The notes beneath the pieces are model-generated. The model saw nothing but the letters and a program-made list of their open reading frames with translations, had not been told where the DNA came from and made no database searches. The position numbers and the translations under genes were made by a program. Below are positions 22,284-34,020 of a stretch of DNA of 64,000 bases, piece by piece. The stretch is from assembly GCA_949825065.1 (NCBI GenBank), contig OX463839.1:28021291-28085290 (forward strand), given 5' to 3'. Each line of letters starts with the position of its first letter. Position 1 is the stretch's first letter. This DNA is from Odontocerum albicorne (Eukaryota; Arthropoda; Insecta; Trichoptera; Odontoceridae).

Positions 22284-22984
22284 TTTTCATACGTTTTTTA
22301 AAGATCTCGATATTTTTTACGAAAGTGATCTTACTAGTTTAATGTTTTATGGGAGAGTATGGTAAGGGAACTTGAGGGTATTTTAATGAGAGGTGATATT
22401 TGTTCATTACTTTTTATTGTCATTTTTTTTTACTATAAATTATTGTATATTGATGATGATGGATTTGAATCTGTATGAAGTGTTAAATATAAAAACTATT
22501 GTACTGTTGAAAATAAGTCTAGAAGACCCCAAGTATCGTTCCGAAATTCCTTTTAAATAACATTAAGATACTATGTTATCTTCGGCTCTAATAATCAAGC
22601 CAACCAGGTTAAGGATAAGTAGAGTAACAAAGTCGTGAACAAACACAGAATCAGACTGACACCCTTTTATTTTTTGTGACATTAAGGATCCAGCTCGTTA
22701 CTTCTGTATCTCGTTCAAAGAGGACGTCGTCCCAAATACATGATAAATAAGAACAAAAATAATGATTACAATAATCTCGTTTATAACATGCGATTACAAA
22801 AAAAATCAGCATTATTCGTATTTGAAAGAAGCTAAATCAGATTTTTTTAAGCATCAGATGCTTTAAAAAAAGGTATTGATTTATATTTGATTATCGTCTT
22901 ATTTAGGCATCACCTCAGGATAAAGGAAAGGAACCAGACTAGGAGCATAGTTAATATTCTTCAGCCTCTTACTCATTTTATGCA
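22284..22984. other. AT-rich noncoding stretch
   Basis: No gene, terminus or tandem array recognised. Confidence 0.5.
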
Positions 22985-23765
22985 AACAGAAACGTAGGGA
23001 AAATGCATTGCGACTCTTCCGCTTGTGCGTCGTCCTTCTACGCTTACATTAACTACAAGCATCTCCAAACTAGTCGAAGGCATATTATCAACAATCTATC
23101 GATGATTCTCAGATTTTCGAGAATGAAGGCATTAGATCTCCAGCAGCACATTTCGAGAATGAAGGCATTAGATCTCCAGCAGCACATTTCGAGAATGAAG
23201 GCATTAGATCTCCAGCAGCACATTTCGAGAATGAAGGCATTAGATCTCCAGCAGCACATTTCGAGAATGAAGGCATTAGATCTCCAGCAGCACATTTCGA
23301 GAATGAAGGCATTAGATCTCCAGCAGCACATTTCGAGAATGAAGGCATTAGATCTCCAGCAGCACATTTCAATGCATCTATTCTACATATCTCGATTGCT
23401 CTCGGAGTCCAAGTCTCCGCGCCATACATGAATATAGCGAAGACTAGAGCATTTTGTTCGTGATGGTGATGGTTCTGCTCTTCTGTATCTTTTCTAGCAT
23501 TGCATTTTTTCCATTCCATCCATTTCTGTTTTTCTTTTCAACTCAGCCTTGAATCGTTACTGCGGTGTATTATTAGCTTAGTTTTTTTTACTTTTTGTTT
23601 TCCAGGCCCAGGAGCCTGCTCTCGTGTTCCACCTTATTGCGACAATTAATGTTGTGTCATCGGCATATCTTAGATTTGAGAGCTTTCTTTCACCAATAAC
23701 AATACTGCCTTCCCAGTCTTTAAATGCTCTCCTTATAACATATTCTTCTTACAAGTCGGATAGGA
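22985..23765 (-). pseudogene. LINE reverse transcriptase, C-terminal half
   Basis: Minus strand from about 23765: LGCILLSDL, EEYVIRRAFKDWEGSIVIGE and LSNLRYADDTTLIVA (YADD catalytic box near 23660-23675). Further down, ALVFAIFMYGAETWTPRAIE and CRIDALKC (23430-23360), then after the 36-bp array a tail resembling LEMLVVNVSVEGRRTSGR. This is the palm, thumb and connection of an insect LINE, with the order preserved but stops and deletions between blocks. The WCWRR part following AETW is the unit that became a minisatellite (in another frame: CCWRS). Confidence 0.82.
23117..23368. repeat. 36-bp minisatellite, seven identical copies
   Basis: Seven units, each 36 bp, begin TCGAGAATGAAGGCATTAGA and show no difference between them by eye. 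The unit is LINE coding sequence (the CCWR region on the minus strand). As 36 is divisible by three, long repetitive frames of 104-142 codons appear on both strands; they are artefacts. Perfect identity implies very recent expansion, or possibly an assembly or polymerase artefact. Confidence 0.97.
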
Positions 23766-24944
23766 GAATACACCCTAGCCATCCATCCTTTTGCACTTGA
23801 AACTGTTTATATTACCATGAAAAGTTATAATCAAACACATTTCTTCAGCCATTGTTGACCGTTGCTAAAGCCTTGTTTTGTGTCATTTTGAAGATGGAAC
23901 AAAATTAATCGTTTTTTTCGGTACTTCATTTAAAAAAAAAGCTGCGCAGTGTACACGATACTCGAAAATGAGGTCTACTCTAAAACGCCAATTACCACTG
24001 GTGACAAAATCAAGGCTTCGATCAAGGATATCTAGCGTTATATAAAAAATATCGAAAACCATTGTCAACGAGTATTTGGTGCTATTTTGCATTAGAATTT
24101 GACCAAAAAATTCGTCATATCTATCCATACAACCATATATTTTCACATTCGTCTTCTTCTTCATGTGTCGAAAGTAACCAAATATGACGTCTTCGGTCGA
24201 TTTTACGTCGACCAGTTTTGCCCACCGATGTTTATTTTAGAATCTGGTATTTTTCTCCTCTCAACATATGATCCAGAAAGGCTCGATATTTAACGGAATT
24301 TAAAAGCTTTCGTTCTATCTCTCATTCTTCTAGAAATGTATTCACTCGGTCAAACTATACTTATTTTGGTCTTTTTCTACTACGAAACTCACTTAATTTC
24401 TTCACCAATTCGATCAAGATATCCCAACTATCTAAGCGTGTTCTGTGTTATCCTTAATAATATATTTGACTTCAGTTAACATTTATACTTAATAACCTCG
24501 TCTCTTATTCTGCAACATAACGAAACAGGCGGTGATTACAAAATGTAATGTAAACGTAAGAATAATATATAAATTATGCAAAGTGTAAATGTGTCACAAA
24601 CGACAAAACATGTTACAAGAGCGGTTGAAAAGTTGATCACGGCCCTCCATGTAAGTTGGCTGCTTGCAGAGTTTTGCTCAAAGGAAGAACTCCCAACTAT
24701 GCCGTAACTTATTTCGCGCATTTGTTGAGGCCCTAGCCCGCTCGTAGGCATCTTGGAAATATTTCAATACACTCTTTAGAATTTCGTCTTGTTAGAGAAC
24801 TCGAATAGTTCTTTATTAACTGTTAATATTTTGGGTTAATTTAAATTTGTCTGCTGTTTTAAGGGCGTTAAGATTTGATTTTTTTCACCTTATTCAAAAT
24901 ATTTTTTTCATTATTAATAATAAAATAATTGTTTTTATACTATT
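23766..24944. other. Noncoding stretch with one less AT-rich patch
   Basis: No gene recognised. The patch 24590-24760 is about half GC and open on both strands (minus: a 71-codon frame beginning MPTSGLGPQQMREISYG; plus: a short run HVTRAVEKLITALHVSW). Neither matches a family I know. It may be an unknown repeat or exon remnant. Confidence 0.4.
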
Positions 24945-25195
24945 GTTTAAAGAACGGACACTCCTTAAGGGTACTCCAACTTGAGATTTGAACCCACTAT
25001 TATTGACTGATCAAACATATTACAAAATAAATATGTACGAGTTGAGTGTTAGGTTAGGTTAGGTTAGGAAGATAGTGACTGAAGCCATTGAATAAGACAC
25101 TTCTCTGCATCTGCATATGTAAAAAAAAACATATTTGGTAAGAAAATCGCAGAACCTTTACCAAAGGACAAAGACACCTTGTAGTTGAAAGTAAT
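24945..25195 (+). repeat. Interspersed repeat family R2, long copy
   Basis: The order is: ACTCCTTAAGGGTACTCC, GAGATTTGAACCCACTATTATTG, GAGTTGAGTGTTAGG, ACTGAAGCCATTGAATAAG, CTGCATCTGCATATG, and GGTAAGAAAATCGCAGAACC. All blocks recur in other copies (8.3, 10.1, 35.1, 36.5, 58.5, 59.1 kb). The TTTGAACCCA block reads as an inverted tRNA B box, so the family may be a SINE in minus orientation. Confidence 0.75.
25049..25068 (+). repeat. Interstitial (TTAGG)4
   Basis: Four perfect tandem TTAGG units, the canonical insect telomere repeat, inside an R2 copy. Other R2 copies have a shorter equivalent (GTGTAAGGATAGG on the minus strand at 35.2 kb), so local expansion is as likely as a telomeric origin. 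Confidence 0.9.
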
Positions 25196-25379
25196 TGAAA
25201 TATTTTGAAATAAATCAATATTCACTAAGTACTGATACGAAAAAGAATGTACTTATTGTATGAAATATTATAATATTAAAAGACATTTCAAAAATTTACG
25301 TTGTTTACAATAAAAAATTATTTTTTTTGGTTTTAAGATTAACTAAGTAGTTTTATGAAAAGGATGGAAAATATAAAAA

Positions 25380-25626
25380 ATGCATGAATGAAGCAATTTT
25401 ATTAGATTGTTCAGTAGGTACATGGCTGATATGGCAAATGCAAAAGTAAGGCATGAATGGAGCTATTTATTTTAACTAAGCAAATCATGACGGATATGGC
25501 AAAGGAAGTAAGGCACGAATGAATGAATTTACTTTGGCTGAGTGATTAGATGTATGTGCCAAAAGTAGGGCAGCAATTAAGCTATTTAACTTGATTGAGT
25601 GGTTACATGACGCAAATAGCAAAGGT
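25380..25626. repeat. Degenerate ~60-bp tandem repeat, about four units
   Basis: Units share GCAAAAGTAAGGCATGAATG, an AATTT/TATTTA block and GGCTGA.TG.TTA..TG with substitutions and indels. Old array, noncoding. Confidence 0.65.
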
Positions 25627-27484
25627 TGAATGTGTTTTTAAATAAATAAAAATAATGTGTTTTGAGACGAAGGTTTATTGGTTTTAATTAAGATTTTCAA
25701 TAATTTACAAAAAAACATTAAATTATTGAAAAATAAATAAAATGTCTGAAAATACAACTTAGAAAAGTTAAAAAAAAACGCCTTGGTTAAAAGATTCCTA
25801 TAGTAAAAACAGCTTTTGATTATTTTTTTTTACTGAGAATAACAATTTTGCTTCTTAAATCAAAAACGAATATTTGAAAATGTCCAGTATTATTGTAAGA
25901 TGCTTGTTATTGAAACTTGTGTCTATGGTTTATTTCTCTGCAGATTCAATTCTAGGTTTGAGATCTAACTTATATGTTTTAACTTTTTCTAAAAAAATAA
26001 CCTGTATTTATTCTAAGAGGTACTTATGAAAGGTGGCAGCAAATTAAACATGTCGAATCAGCTAATAAATGCAAAACGGTCATCAGCATTTTACGTTTAA
26101 TTTCACGATGCGTTTGTTGGTGCGTCAACTCGGTGCGTTTGTTGACGTGCATTCAGTCTATATTATATTAATCAAAGAATACATGTATTATACGTCATCC
26201 ACCTGCAATTTATATTGATAATCTTCCTCGTTCTCGAGGGATTACCTGTCGATCAAATCTAAAATAATATTTTTTTAATAACATCTCCTGGAAAATGGCA
26301 GCCCTACAACAATTAACTTTCTCACTGTACAAAACAAACATTTAAATCAAAGCAAATTTAAACCTTTAACTCTTGAAAAGATTTGATGAAGAAGAATTTG
26401 AGTGAATTATATTAATTAATAATTCACTTATCATTTTTCACCGGTTTCATTTCAAACAAAATGAACGTATAACTCAATGGAAACTCAATTATACAAGTTC
26501 TTTTCAAGTACATTTCGATTCGGGCAAGCTATAGAAACTTTTTCATTATCTCAATGTAAATCTGTTGTCAAAAGTTGTTGATTGTGTGATTTGTAAAAGT
26601 TTGGGTGCCCCCTTCTCCTCCCAAACTGCCTGGCACACAGTTGACAGTCCCTTACAATCTGAGATGCCAATATTATTTATCTCATTAAATAAATTTATTT
26701 ATTTTCATTAGCTTATTGATCCGAAAACTTACAAAAAACACCATTTTTACTAAAACATACATAATTGTCATACTACATAAGAAAGTCCTATATAATCAAC
26801 AAGGAATCGACAAAGGATATCTTCAAACTATTATGTATGTACGAGTATGATGTGAGTATATACTCCCTCCTGCTGCATACATTTCTTACGAATATTCGAC
26901 AAATGAATAACGTTGAAGACAAATAATAACGATTAATTTATTTCATAAGAGTAAACACACAAATGATCTTGGTTATATGTTTGCATATTAGGTTATAATG
27001 TATCAAATTTTCCTCTACATACGTTCATAATTTAACCACCTAGGAGGACTAAACGCCAGTTTGACAAAACCATGATGTGGCTACACAGTTAGTTAACTAT
27101 CATATATTAAAAAAATTAATAAAAAAATATATAATTAAATACATTCATATAAGACATCATAATACATATGCACATGTACAATACAACGAACATTCACATA
27201 AACTTTTTGTATAGTTGAATAATTTTGGAATCGTTTTGTGCCAAGTATTTATTAGCATATATATTTTTTGAATATGTTTGTTATGCCAAATTATTAATAA
27301 AAATTCTTTGGTTTTAATAGTCTGGACTAATGATTTCTCTTCCATCTATCATGGAGTCTACTCCTTGGTCTATTAGAATTTCTTGGTGTCCATTCAGTCT
27401 GTGGTTTTCTTAGTCTATATATGATATTATCTTCCCTTCCCTCGTAATATATATGAGTATATATAACATATAAATCAAGTTGTT
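25627..27484. other. AT-rich noncoding stretch
   Basis: No gene recognised. A C-rich patch near 26.60-26.66 kb (GTGCCCCCTTCTCCTCCC) stands out but has no identified role. Confidence 0.5.
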
Positions 27485-28325
27485 TCAAAAGAAATCAAGT
27501 ACTTTGCACTCTGCTGCCATGTAATCGCTGATTGCTTACGAATTTCGTCCACTCAGCGTGTCTCCGGTCGTCTTACGGATCTGATTCTGCCTATTGGGTA
27601 TCACTGGATTGATTCATCCGTCCAACGATGGTCCGTTGCTTGGATGACGTGTCCAGCTCACTTCCACGTGAGTCTTTTTTGTAATTTTTGTTTGAGTGCG
27701 TATCCACTCATTGCGTTTGCGATCTCTTCTGATATACCCTAACATGCACCTTTCCGTGCTGTATTTTGTTATCTGGAGCTTTTGTACCATTCATAAAGAA
27801 AGAGCCCAAGTTTCGCATCAATATATTACTACTGGTAGGATGCATTGGTTTGTTAACCTTCCATTTGAGACAGATTGGGAGAAAGCTTGTGAAACAGTCG
27901 TCCAAAGAAACTCCAAGCTATTTTAGCTCTTCTATTTATTTCACTGAAAGTACAATCCTCATATGAAACACCTCGTACTAGTTGGATATATTGTTGATTT
28001 CATTTTAGCATTGTTCCGCCCATCTAGATTGATGTGACATCAGCAAAGTGGTTCAACATTTATTTTGTCTTTTCAATTTCATTTAAATAGTTTGCTTGCC
28101 TCTGCCAATTCCAGTATTTGATTGTGTATTTCTTGAGAACGAGTAGTGAAGAGAATAATATCGTCTGCAAATCTAAGATTGCTCAGATATGAACCATTGA
28201 TACAGATTCCTTTATATTCCCATTCGAGCTTCATAAACACATCTTCCAGAGTAGCGTTAAATAATTATGACGAAACGGTATCACCCTGGTGGACTCCTGT
28301 ACTTACTGGGACTTTGTCGGTACTT
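27485..28325 (-). pseudogene. RTE-like LINE reverse transcriptase, C-terminal half
   Basis: Minus strand from about 28320: KVPVSTGVHQGDTV (RQGD motif), FNATLEDVFMKLEWEYKG, LSNLRFADDIILFTTRS (FADD at about 28160-28172), CTFSEINRRAKIAWSFFGRL, LTNQCILPV...CETWAL, KYSTERCMLGYIRRDRKRNE and GHV-type remains. It then ends with GRIRSVRR and WVDEI-like pieces down to about 27500. The order and motifs match insect RTE-type ORF2 from the palm to the C-terminus. Blocks sit in different frames and stops intervene, so it is not functional. Together with 14.6-15.2 kb it shows that this clade was active here more than once. Confidence 0.85.
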
Positions 28326-29249
28326 TGATGAAAATTTAATTTATATTTACGAAATAAATCAACTTGAACCATTTAATTTCCAATTTTAATAAAAGTATTT
28401 ATATTATTGACATCACATCGAACGGTTTTCGTCTTAAGGAGGGCGCTTGGCAATTTAATATAAATCTCGTCATTCTTTGAATGGGTTTATTTTGTTTTTA
28501 ATAGATTCCTTAGGCGCGGACGAGATTTGCCAAACTAATTTGTGTGTAAATGGAAATTCCGTGTTTTCCTAACCGTTTAATCGTTTATAATTATTTTCAA
28601 TTTTAAATTAAAATATCCACTCCTTTTATATTATAAATTCGATTATACATTTTGAACGAATCTTTGGAATGGAAAATAATGCGAAACTTCACTTAAAATT
28701 GAGCAGCCTACGATGCTCAGATATTGGAAAACTTCCTGAGAGTTTTCATTTCCTTGTTTTTTTTTATTGCTAATATTTTTTACTTTTTCATTTCAAGATG
28801 TTTTTTCCTAACAACTGAGACAAGAATAATATTTTTTCATGTGCCTTATGATATTTTTAGGTTATTACATACAAATATATGAATTTCTTAATAATATAAT
28901 AATATTTCCAACACATTTATGTCCATCTTACCTCAAAATAAAATAAAAAAACTAATGGGTACATTTATTTGTTTAAATTGTTTTGTTACACGTATAGGTT
29001 CTCATAATATAATATTAAAAAAATTAAAACCTATAGAAGTTCAAGGAAAAGTATTTTTATAAGATAAAGATATACATATATGAATTAAGAGAATTGATTA
29101 TTTTTAAATAAAAACCATATCATACTACCTTAATTTCACAACAATTCAATGTTATTAAGTAAAAATAAACAAATTGTTTACTAATCAAAACATCGGCTAA
29201 AGCAAAATCTTATCCAAAGCAGAATCTTGACCGCCCAAATCCTCATTTA
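28326..29249. other. AT-rich stretch with one possible conserved island
   Basis: The part around 28390-28570 contains ATAAATCTCGTC and, about 65 bases later, GACGAGATTTGCC: an imperfect inverted pair within a less AT-rich block (GAGGGCGCTTGGC, TTAGGCGCGGACG). The rest is A/T-rich without features. Confidence 0.35.
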
Positions 29250-29560
29250 GCCCTTAAGTGACTATGGGGATGGGGATGTTTGTTATCTCAATGCTCTCTC
29301 TAGAGAGGCGTTGTTTTATAGACATGAGAGGCTCCAAAGTACATATGTATAGTTTATTTTTAATCTTAAAAATAAATAGTATTCCAAATACTTCTATATT
29401 GGACCAGTTCTATGTTGGAAGGGCCAGTTCAAGCTCAAAAAATAAATCTATTTTCTTTCTGAGCTTGAACTGGCCATCCGATCTGGTGACGGCAGAATAT
29501 TATACACACATCGAATTTTGCAGTTCACTCGGATCAGTTTTGAAATGATCTACCTGACCA
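29250..29560. repeat. Interspersed repeat relic with internal hairpin
   Basis: Shares blocks (GGGATGTTTGTTA, TTTATTTTTAATCT, GATCTGGTGAC) with 0.9-1.2 kb. Inside it GGCCAGTTCAAGCTCA and its exact reverse complement flank a loop of about 23 bases (29421-29475). The 96-codon plus frame spans the hairpin and has no domain. Confidence 0.5.
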
Positions 29561-30632
29561 CATGTACTTATTATATTATAACTTATCGATATTTGTTAAA
29601 AAAACTACGAAGATTGTTTTATCTCAAAATATTACTCGTCCTTCACTCCCATCCTTGTATCTTATCTCCTTGAGATTTATCTTATAATTTAAGTATTGTT
29701 TATTTTCCAAATATTGGTTTATATTATTAAGTTTATGACACGGTCATGGACGCCAAAAATAATTTTGAAACAAATTATGGTTTTTTAGAAGAAATTGTTT
29801 TTAAGCAGTCAATCTGCGTGATGTACCTGTGTAAAATACATAAAAGGGTTGAATAAAAAAAAAGAAAGGTGAACATTTTCAAGTTTAATAATATAAAAAT
29901 ATGATGACTTCTGAACAATTGTTTTGTTATAAAATATCGCATTAGTATCGCTTTGCATTATATCGCATTTGTATTATATGTTAAGTTAATATTTTTATTG
30001 ACTTAATAAGAGGAAGCTCATACATATTGCTAAAAAATATTAGTTGGTATGAAGGCTGAAGATAGTCAAAGATTGTGTAGCTATTGCATAATATTAGCGT
30101 TCATGATAATGCCATTCCTCATTCGACAGCTCATTTTCTCTCTAGTATTTTTGGAAGCCCAACCTCTGAAGTCCATCAACACATTATCCACCAGTCTTTG
30201 CCTGAGCTGAAGAAGAAATCGGACTTCTTAAGGCTTCTACACATGTTTGACCATTTTTTGTTCGTCTGACATGACTGATTCAAATAATTGACTGGCTCTT
30301 ATGCCACTAAGGATCCTGTATAGGAGAATACAACTCCTGGTATTGGTCCTGATATCACCCGCAATACCTTATTTTCACACCATTGCACTCGATGTTGTTT
30401 CCTAAAATTAAAAGTTCTCGATCCTGCTTTTAAGCGGGTTGTAGTATTGAACCTTTCACTTGCTGAATAGAAATTTGGAGTAATTTTTCATTATTTTGAC
30501 GCTGCTGCATTTAAACCTTTCTGGATTCAAAATTCAATATATTCAATAGGTAGAGAATCGTTAGTTTGAATCACAATAGCTCTCATATATGAACTTTTTA
30601 CTTTCTCCATCTTATCGTTCTACAAAATCATT
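29561..30632. other. Noncoding stretch
   Basis: AT-rich to about 30.08 kb, then somewhat richer to 30.48 kb. The latter has LINE-tail-like flavour on the minus strand but no block I can assign with confidence. Confidence 0.4.
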
Positions 30633-30840
30633 GAACGAGCTTTGTGGCCAAGTTGATAAGAAGCCTGTCTACCAACCTGGGGGCTGGAAATTCAATTCCC
30701 ACTGGAACATAGATTTTGGTTTTTAATTTTTCTAATATGGTTTTAACTTAAGGCCTCTTTAACATTTTACTGATTGACTAGAAGAGATTGTTACATAACA
30801 ATAAGCCCACAAGGTTGTGATGTATATAGCAAAAGTGTTA
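30633..30840 (+). mobile_element. tRNA-derived SINE, near full length
   Basis: Head GTGGCCAAGTTGATAAGA (A-box-like) and GAAATTCAATTCCCACTGG (B box). The body GGTTTTAACTTAAGGCCTCTTT follows, then GACTAGAAGAGATTGTTACA, and a 3' end GCCCACAAGGTTGTGATGTA. The same order is seen at 49.96 and 54.34 kb and, inverted, at 48.3, 49.7, 58.7 and 59.8 kb. Pol III boxes and copy number identify it as a tRNA-derived SINE; the source tRNA is not determined. Confidence 0.8.
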
Positions 30841-30999
30841 TACGAGTACAATACAATACAAAAAATAAACGTTTGTGATTATGACAACAATACGACCACT
30901 CGAGTATATAAATTCGCTAAATCGAAACCCCAAGATAATGAAAACAGTATACGTTTTGCTATTCATTCTCTATTATGCGTATTCCCAATACCTTGGCTT

Positions 31000-31440
31000 T
31001 AATTTATATGATAAACGGCATTAACGCAGCTGAGATCTTTGCCGCATAAACATAACGACATTCTTCGCCTTAAATAAGGGCGATTGAATTAAATGTCGGT
31101 AATTTCTGAAAGGTTAAGTACTCAGCTGAGAAATCCTCCCAAGTTTAAATGTTTTGCCAATATGTTCATTAGTTCCCAAGTAATAACTTCCAAGTATCAG
31201 CGCAGACACTAACAGCGGAGGAATAAACCCTCAGTTACATAAACTACGACTGGCGAATGTAATTAAATAGTTGCTAGTGTGTGTAGCTAATTGTTTATAT
31301 ACAATCGTGAGAACACCCACAATAGCAACTGATTGCGGTGTGCCTTCCCCCAGCTCCCCCAATTCTGTGTCTATACGAGTACATCGGTCCATGGGTGTGC
31401 AGAATCCGACAGGCGGGCGTGATACATTTTCGAATAATAA
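31000..31440. other. Candidate conserved noncoding region
   Basis: About 440 bp of balanced composition with blocks such as GGCATTAACGCAGCTGAG, CGCAGACACTAACAGCGG and CAACTGATTGCGGTGTGCC, ending in CAGGCGGGCGTGATAC. There is no repeat similarity within the window and no sustained open frame. This is the longest such island here, so comparison with related genomes would be informative. Confidence 0.35.
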
Positions 31441-31650
31441 TAAATATTAATTATTATCTATGCACCCTCAACACCCGTTAAATATTTCAATAAACCGCAG
31501 TAAACAAACTTTATAAGAAACCAACATCCAGATCTTATTAAATTTCACCATTTTATTTACTTTTACCTCCAAGTCTTTTAATCTGCTCTATCTTGTCAAA
31601 TTAAACTATCCTGAATTATTTTTGCACGATTTAACGTTAAGCGTGTTAAC

Positions 31651-31730
31651 ATGACGACCTCCTCGAGTCAGTCGATAAGACGCTGATCTGCCAGCCGGGG
31701 GATTTGGGTTTAATTATATTATCAATAGTA
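31651..31730 (+). mobile_element. SINE head fragment
   Basis: ATGACGACCTCCTCGAGTCA, GATAAGACGCTGATCTGCC and GGGTTTAATTATA follow the family order (start, A box, B box). The body is missing. Confidence 0.6.
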
Positions 31731-32732
31731 CCTAAAAAAGGAATGACAAAAAAAGTCTTAGTGTACTCGTAGTTAAAAAAGTGTTGACTGTCCACGTGTG
31801 GTACTATTTCCAACATATACGATAGTAAACTACGAGTATTAGTTACTTGCCTTCTCTACTGGTTCTAAACTTGAAGGTTCAAACCTTATTGTGACCAAAA
31901 TCTTATTTTTTTCTGGTCACGCTATCAACAGTTCTGCATAATTAATTCAAATGTATTGAGGGGAACTATACGAATGAACAAATGTAATAAATATATCATA
32001 CATTCAAACGTATCTTAACGTTCTCCTTTTGAATCTTAACGACAATGTTCATAATCAAGTTTTAGTTACTGATTGCAGTGAACGCTGCACCAATCCTAAA
32101 GATCGCTCATAAGTATTTTTATTTTGGTAATAAGAATGACACACAATATAATATGTTACATAGCTATTGTGAAAATTTGGTACAAAAATATATGGTTATA
32201 ATTAAAATTCATTTTTGCTATTTAAAATGTTCAATTAATCATTTCCTTTTTTAAATCATTATAGGTAGTAATATAATTATGTCATCGATATAAATAATTA
32301 CTTATAAACGTTTTCTTTACTCTTCTCTCTTCTTCATCGTGTACTCAATGCACAACCTTGTGATCTTCTGCCGTGTATGCAACTTTGTGCACCATTTATA
32401 TCTGGTACATATTTTTCAAAGTTGGCCACCTCTGTATTAGCCTCTTTAACGATTTAAGTCTAATTTTAGATGGTTTGGTCTGATCCACGTTATGTTATTC
32501 CCTAACAAGTGGCTTCATTTATTGCAAGGGGCTGAATACATCGATAATCATGCATGAATTACATTTATTAACTTTTCTTCAACAATACAAAAAGTGAGAA
32601 TTTTAAATGCTCGAAGAAAAATGTCAATTATTATTTTTATTTCATCATTTCTAAAGAGATGATTTGATGGAGAAAAATACTTTTTTATCTTTGATTTCTT
32701 AGTCTAAGTCTTTATGGTTCCCTTTTTTATCC
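31731..32732. other. AT-rich noncoding stretch
   Basis: No gene recognised. A possible B-box-like piece (AGGTTCAAACCTTATTG) lies near 31.88 kb, insufficient to call a SINE. Confidence 0.45.
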
Positions 32733-32830
32733 CTATCTCTCTAAAGAGATAGCTATAAGATTTATCTCTATCTCTTTAAAGAGATAGCTTTAAGATGTAT
32801 TTCTATCTCTCTAAAGAGATAGCTTTAAGA
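32733..32830. repeat. 35-bp tandem repeat built on a palindrome, three units
   Basis: The palindromic core CTATCTCTTTAAAGAGATAG is perfect in the second unit (32768-32787). The first and third (32733, 32803) carry CTCTAAAG at the centre instead. Cores are spaced exactly 35 bp apart by AGCTTTAAGAT.TAT-like linkers. A single related half (TCTAAAGAGATGA) lies upstream near 32.65 kb. Confidence 0.9.
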
Positions 32831-34020
32831 TTTAATAAGTGTAATATTTGAGATTTCTTTCTTTCATAGTTTTCATTATATTTATTTGGCTAAGATTTGT
32901 CAAATCTGACGAACGGCTGCAGCTCAGAAATGTTGTATTGTTTATACGTGAATTAAGCACTATACTCGTATGTCAGCAATCTCGTAACAGGCAGGGAATC
33001 TAGTGAAACGATGTATGTCGATATTTTATTTTGTGTTGAGTATAATTATGTGAACATTTTTATTAATTAATGAATAGCATTATTATCCTTTTGTTTTGTC
33101 TAAGAAATGCTTAGTTTATTCTGATATTCCACATTTTGAATAAATTTAGTTTATTTAAAATACTATTTATAACTTATTCTCAATGATGTGCAAAAGATTA
33201 TGAATATATACATGGGTTTATCCTATTCAGATCTACTGTAAGAAAAATGTTGCTGAAAGAATTTTTCATGCTGCTTAAAGAACCTCGCTCATTTCCGATT
33301 GGTCTTTGTATTTTAGAAACTTACATAATTCATGTCCAAATCGTGTCCCAATTACATGTATTCATGAAACACGTTATTTGTTTATATCGCTCCTATATTT
33401 ATGATGTTGAAATTATAGTGATCGTTTTCATCACTTTTTATGTGCATTCATCAATTTCATCAACATTTTTATATTTTCCGTTAGTTTCGTATATCTCGAA
33501 TATTTGCAAATATGTCGGTGTCACCTGGGTATGTTATGTAATGTTTTATTAAACTTATAACTTTTCTTGATATAATTTGAGTTCTTTTCTTACTTTATTC
33601 AAGTATAGTACTAAATATGAGCCTTGATTTTCCTAATTTGAATTTCATCTATTCTAATTTTGACCCACTACAACAACCTTTTGACTCCAGTACTTTTAAT
33701 AATATTTTTTTCTCATTACTTATTCATCAACTTCCGTTTATTTTAGTTATTTAGTTATTTTTTGTCATGTTGAATTTTAAAAAAATATTTTATATAATAA
33801 TAATAATGTTAAAAACAAATCCATGAACCTGCACCTTTGTATGAGCATTTGTTATAAAAAAGTGGGTTTTTTTTTCTTTCCATGAAAATTCTAAGCCCAA
33901 GCTGCATTTTATTAACAAATTTTTCTCTTCTTTTTTTTTATAAAACACGATTTCTATTGTTGTTAATCAGGAAATCAATTCATTTTTGATAATCAGGATA
34001 AATTATCTCAGTAAATTGTT
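32831..34020. other. AT-rich noncoding stretch
   Basis: Contains a 101-codon hydrophobic plus-strand frame (33247-33552) with no domain and composition expected from AT-rich DNA. Nothing else recognised. Confidence 0.5.

Noticed and set aside
22004..22342. Repetitive 62-112-codon frames
   Set aside because: Produced by the 21-bp minisatellite in three frames; no start or family support.
23003..23519. Repetitive 104-142-codon frames on both strands
   Set aside because: They arise because the 36-bp unit is a multiple of three. The true signal is the LINE C-terminus on the minus strand plus a minisatellite.
29258..29548. 96-codon plus-strand frame
   Set aside because: Spans a hairpin and an old interspersed repeat; no recognisable domain.
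33247..33552. 101-codon hydrophobic plus-strand frame
   Set aside because: No domain, no conserved pattern, AT-rich composition; chance frame.
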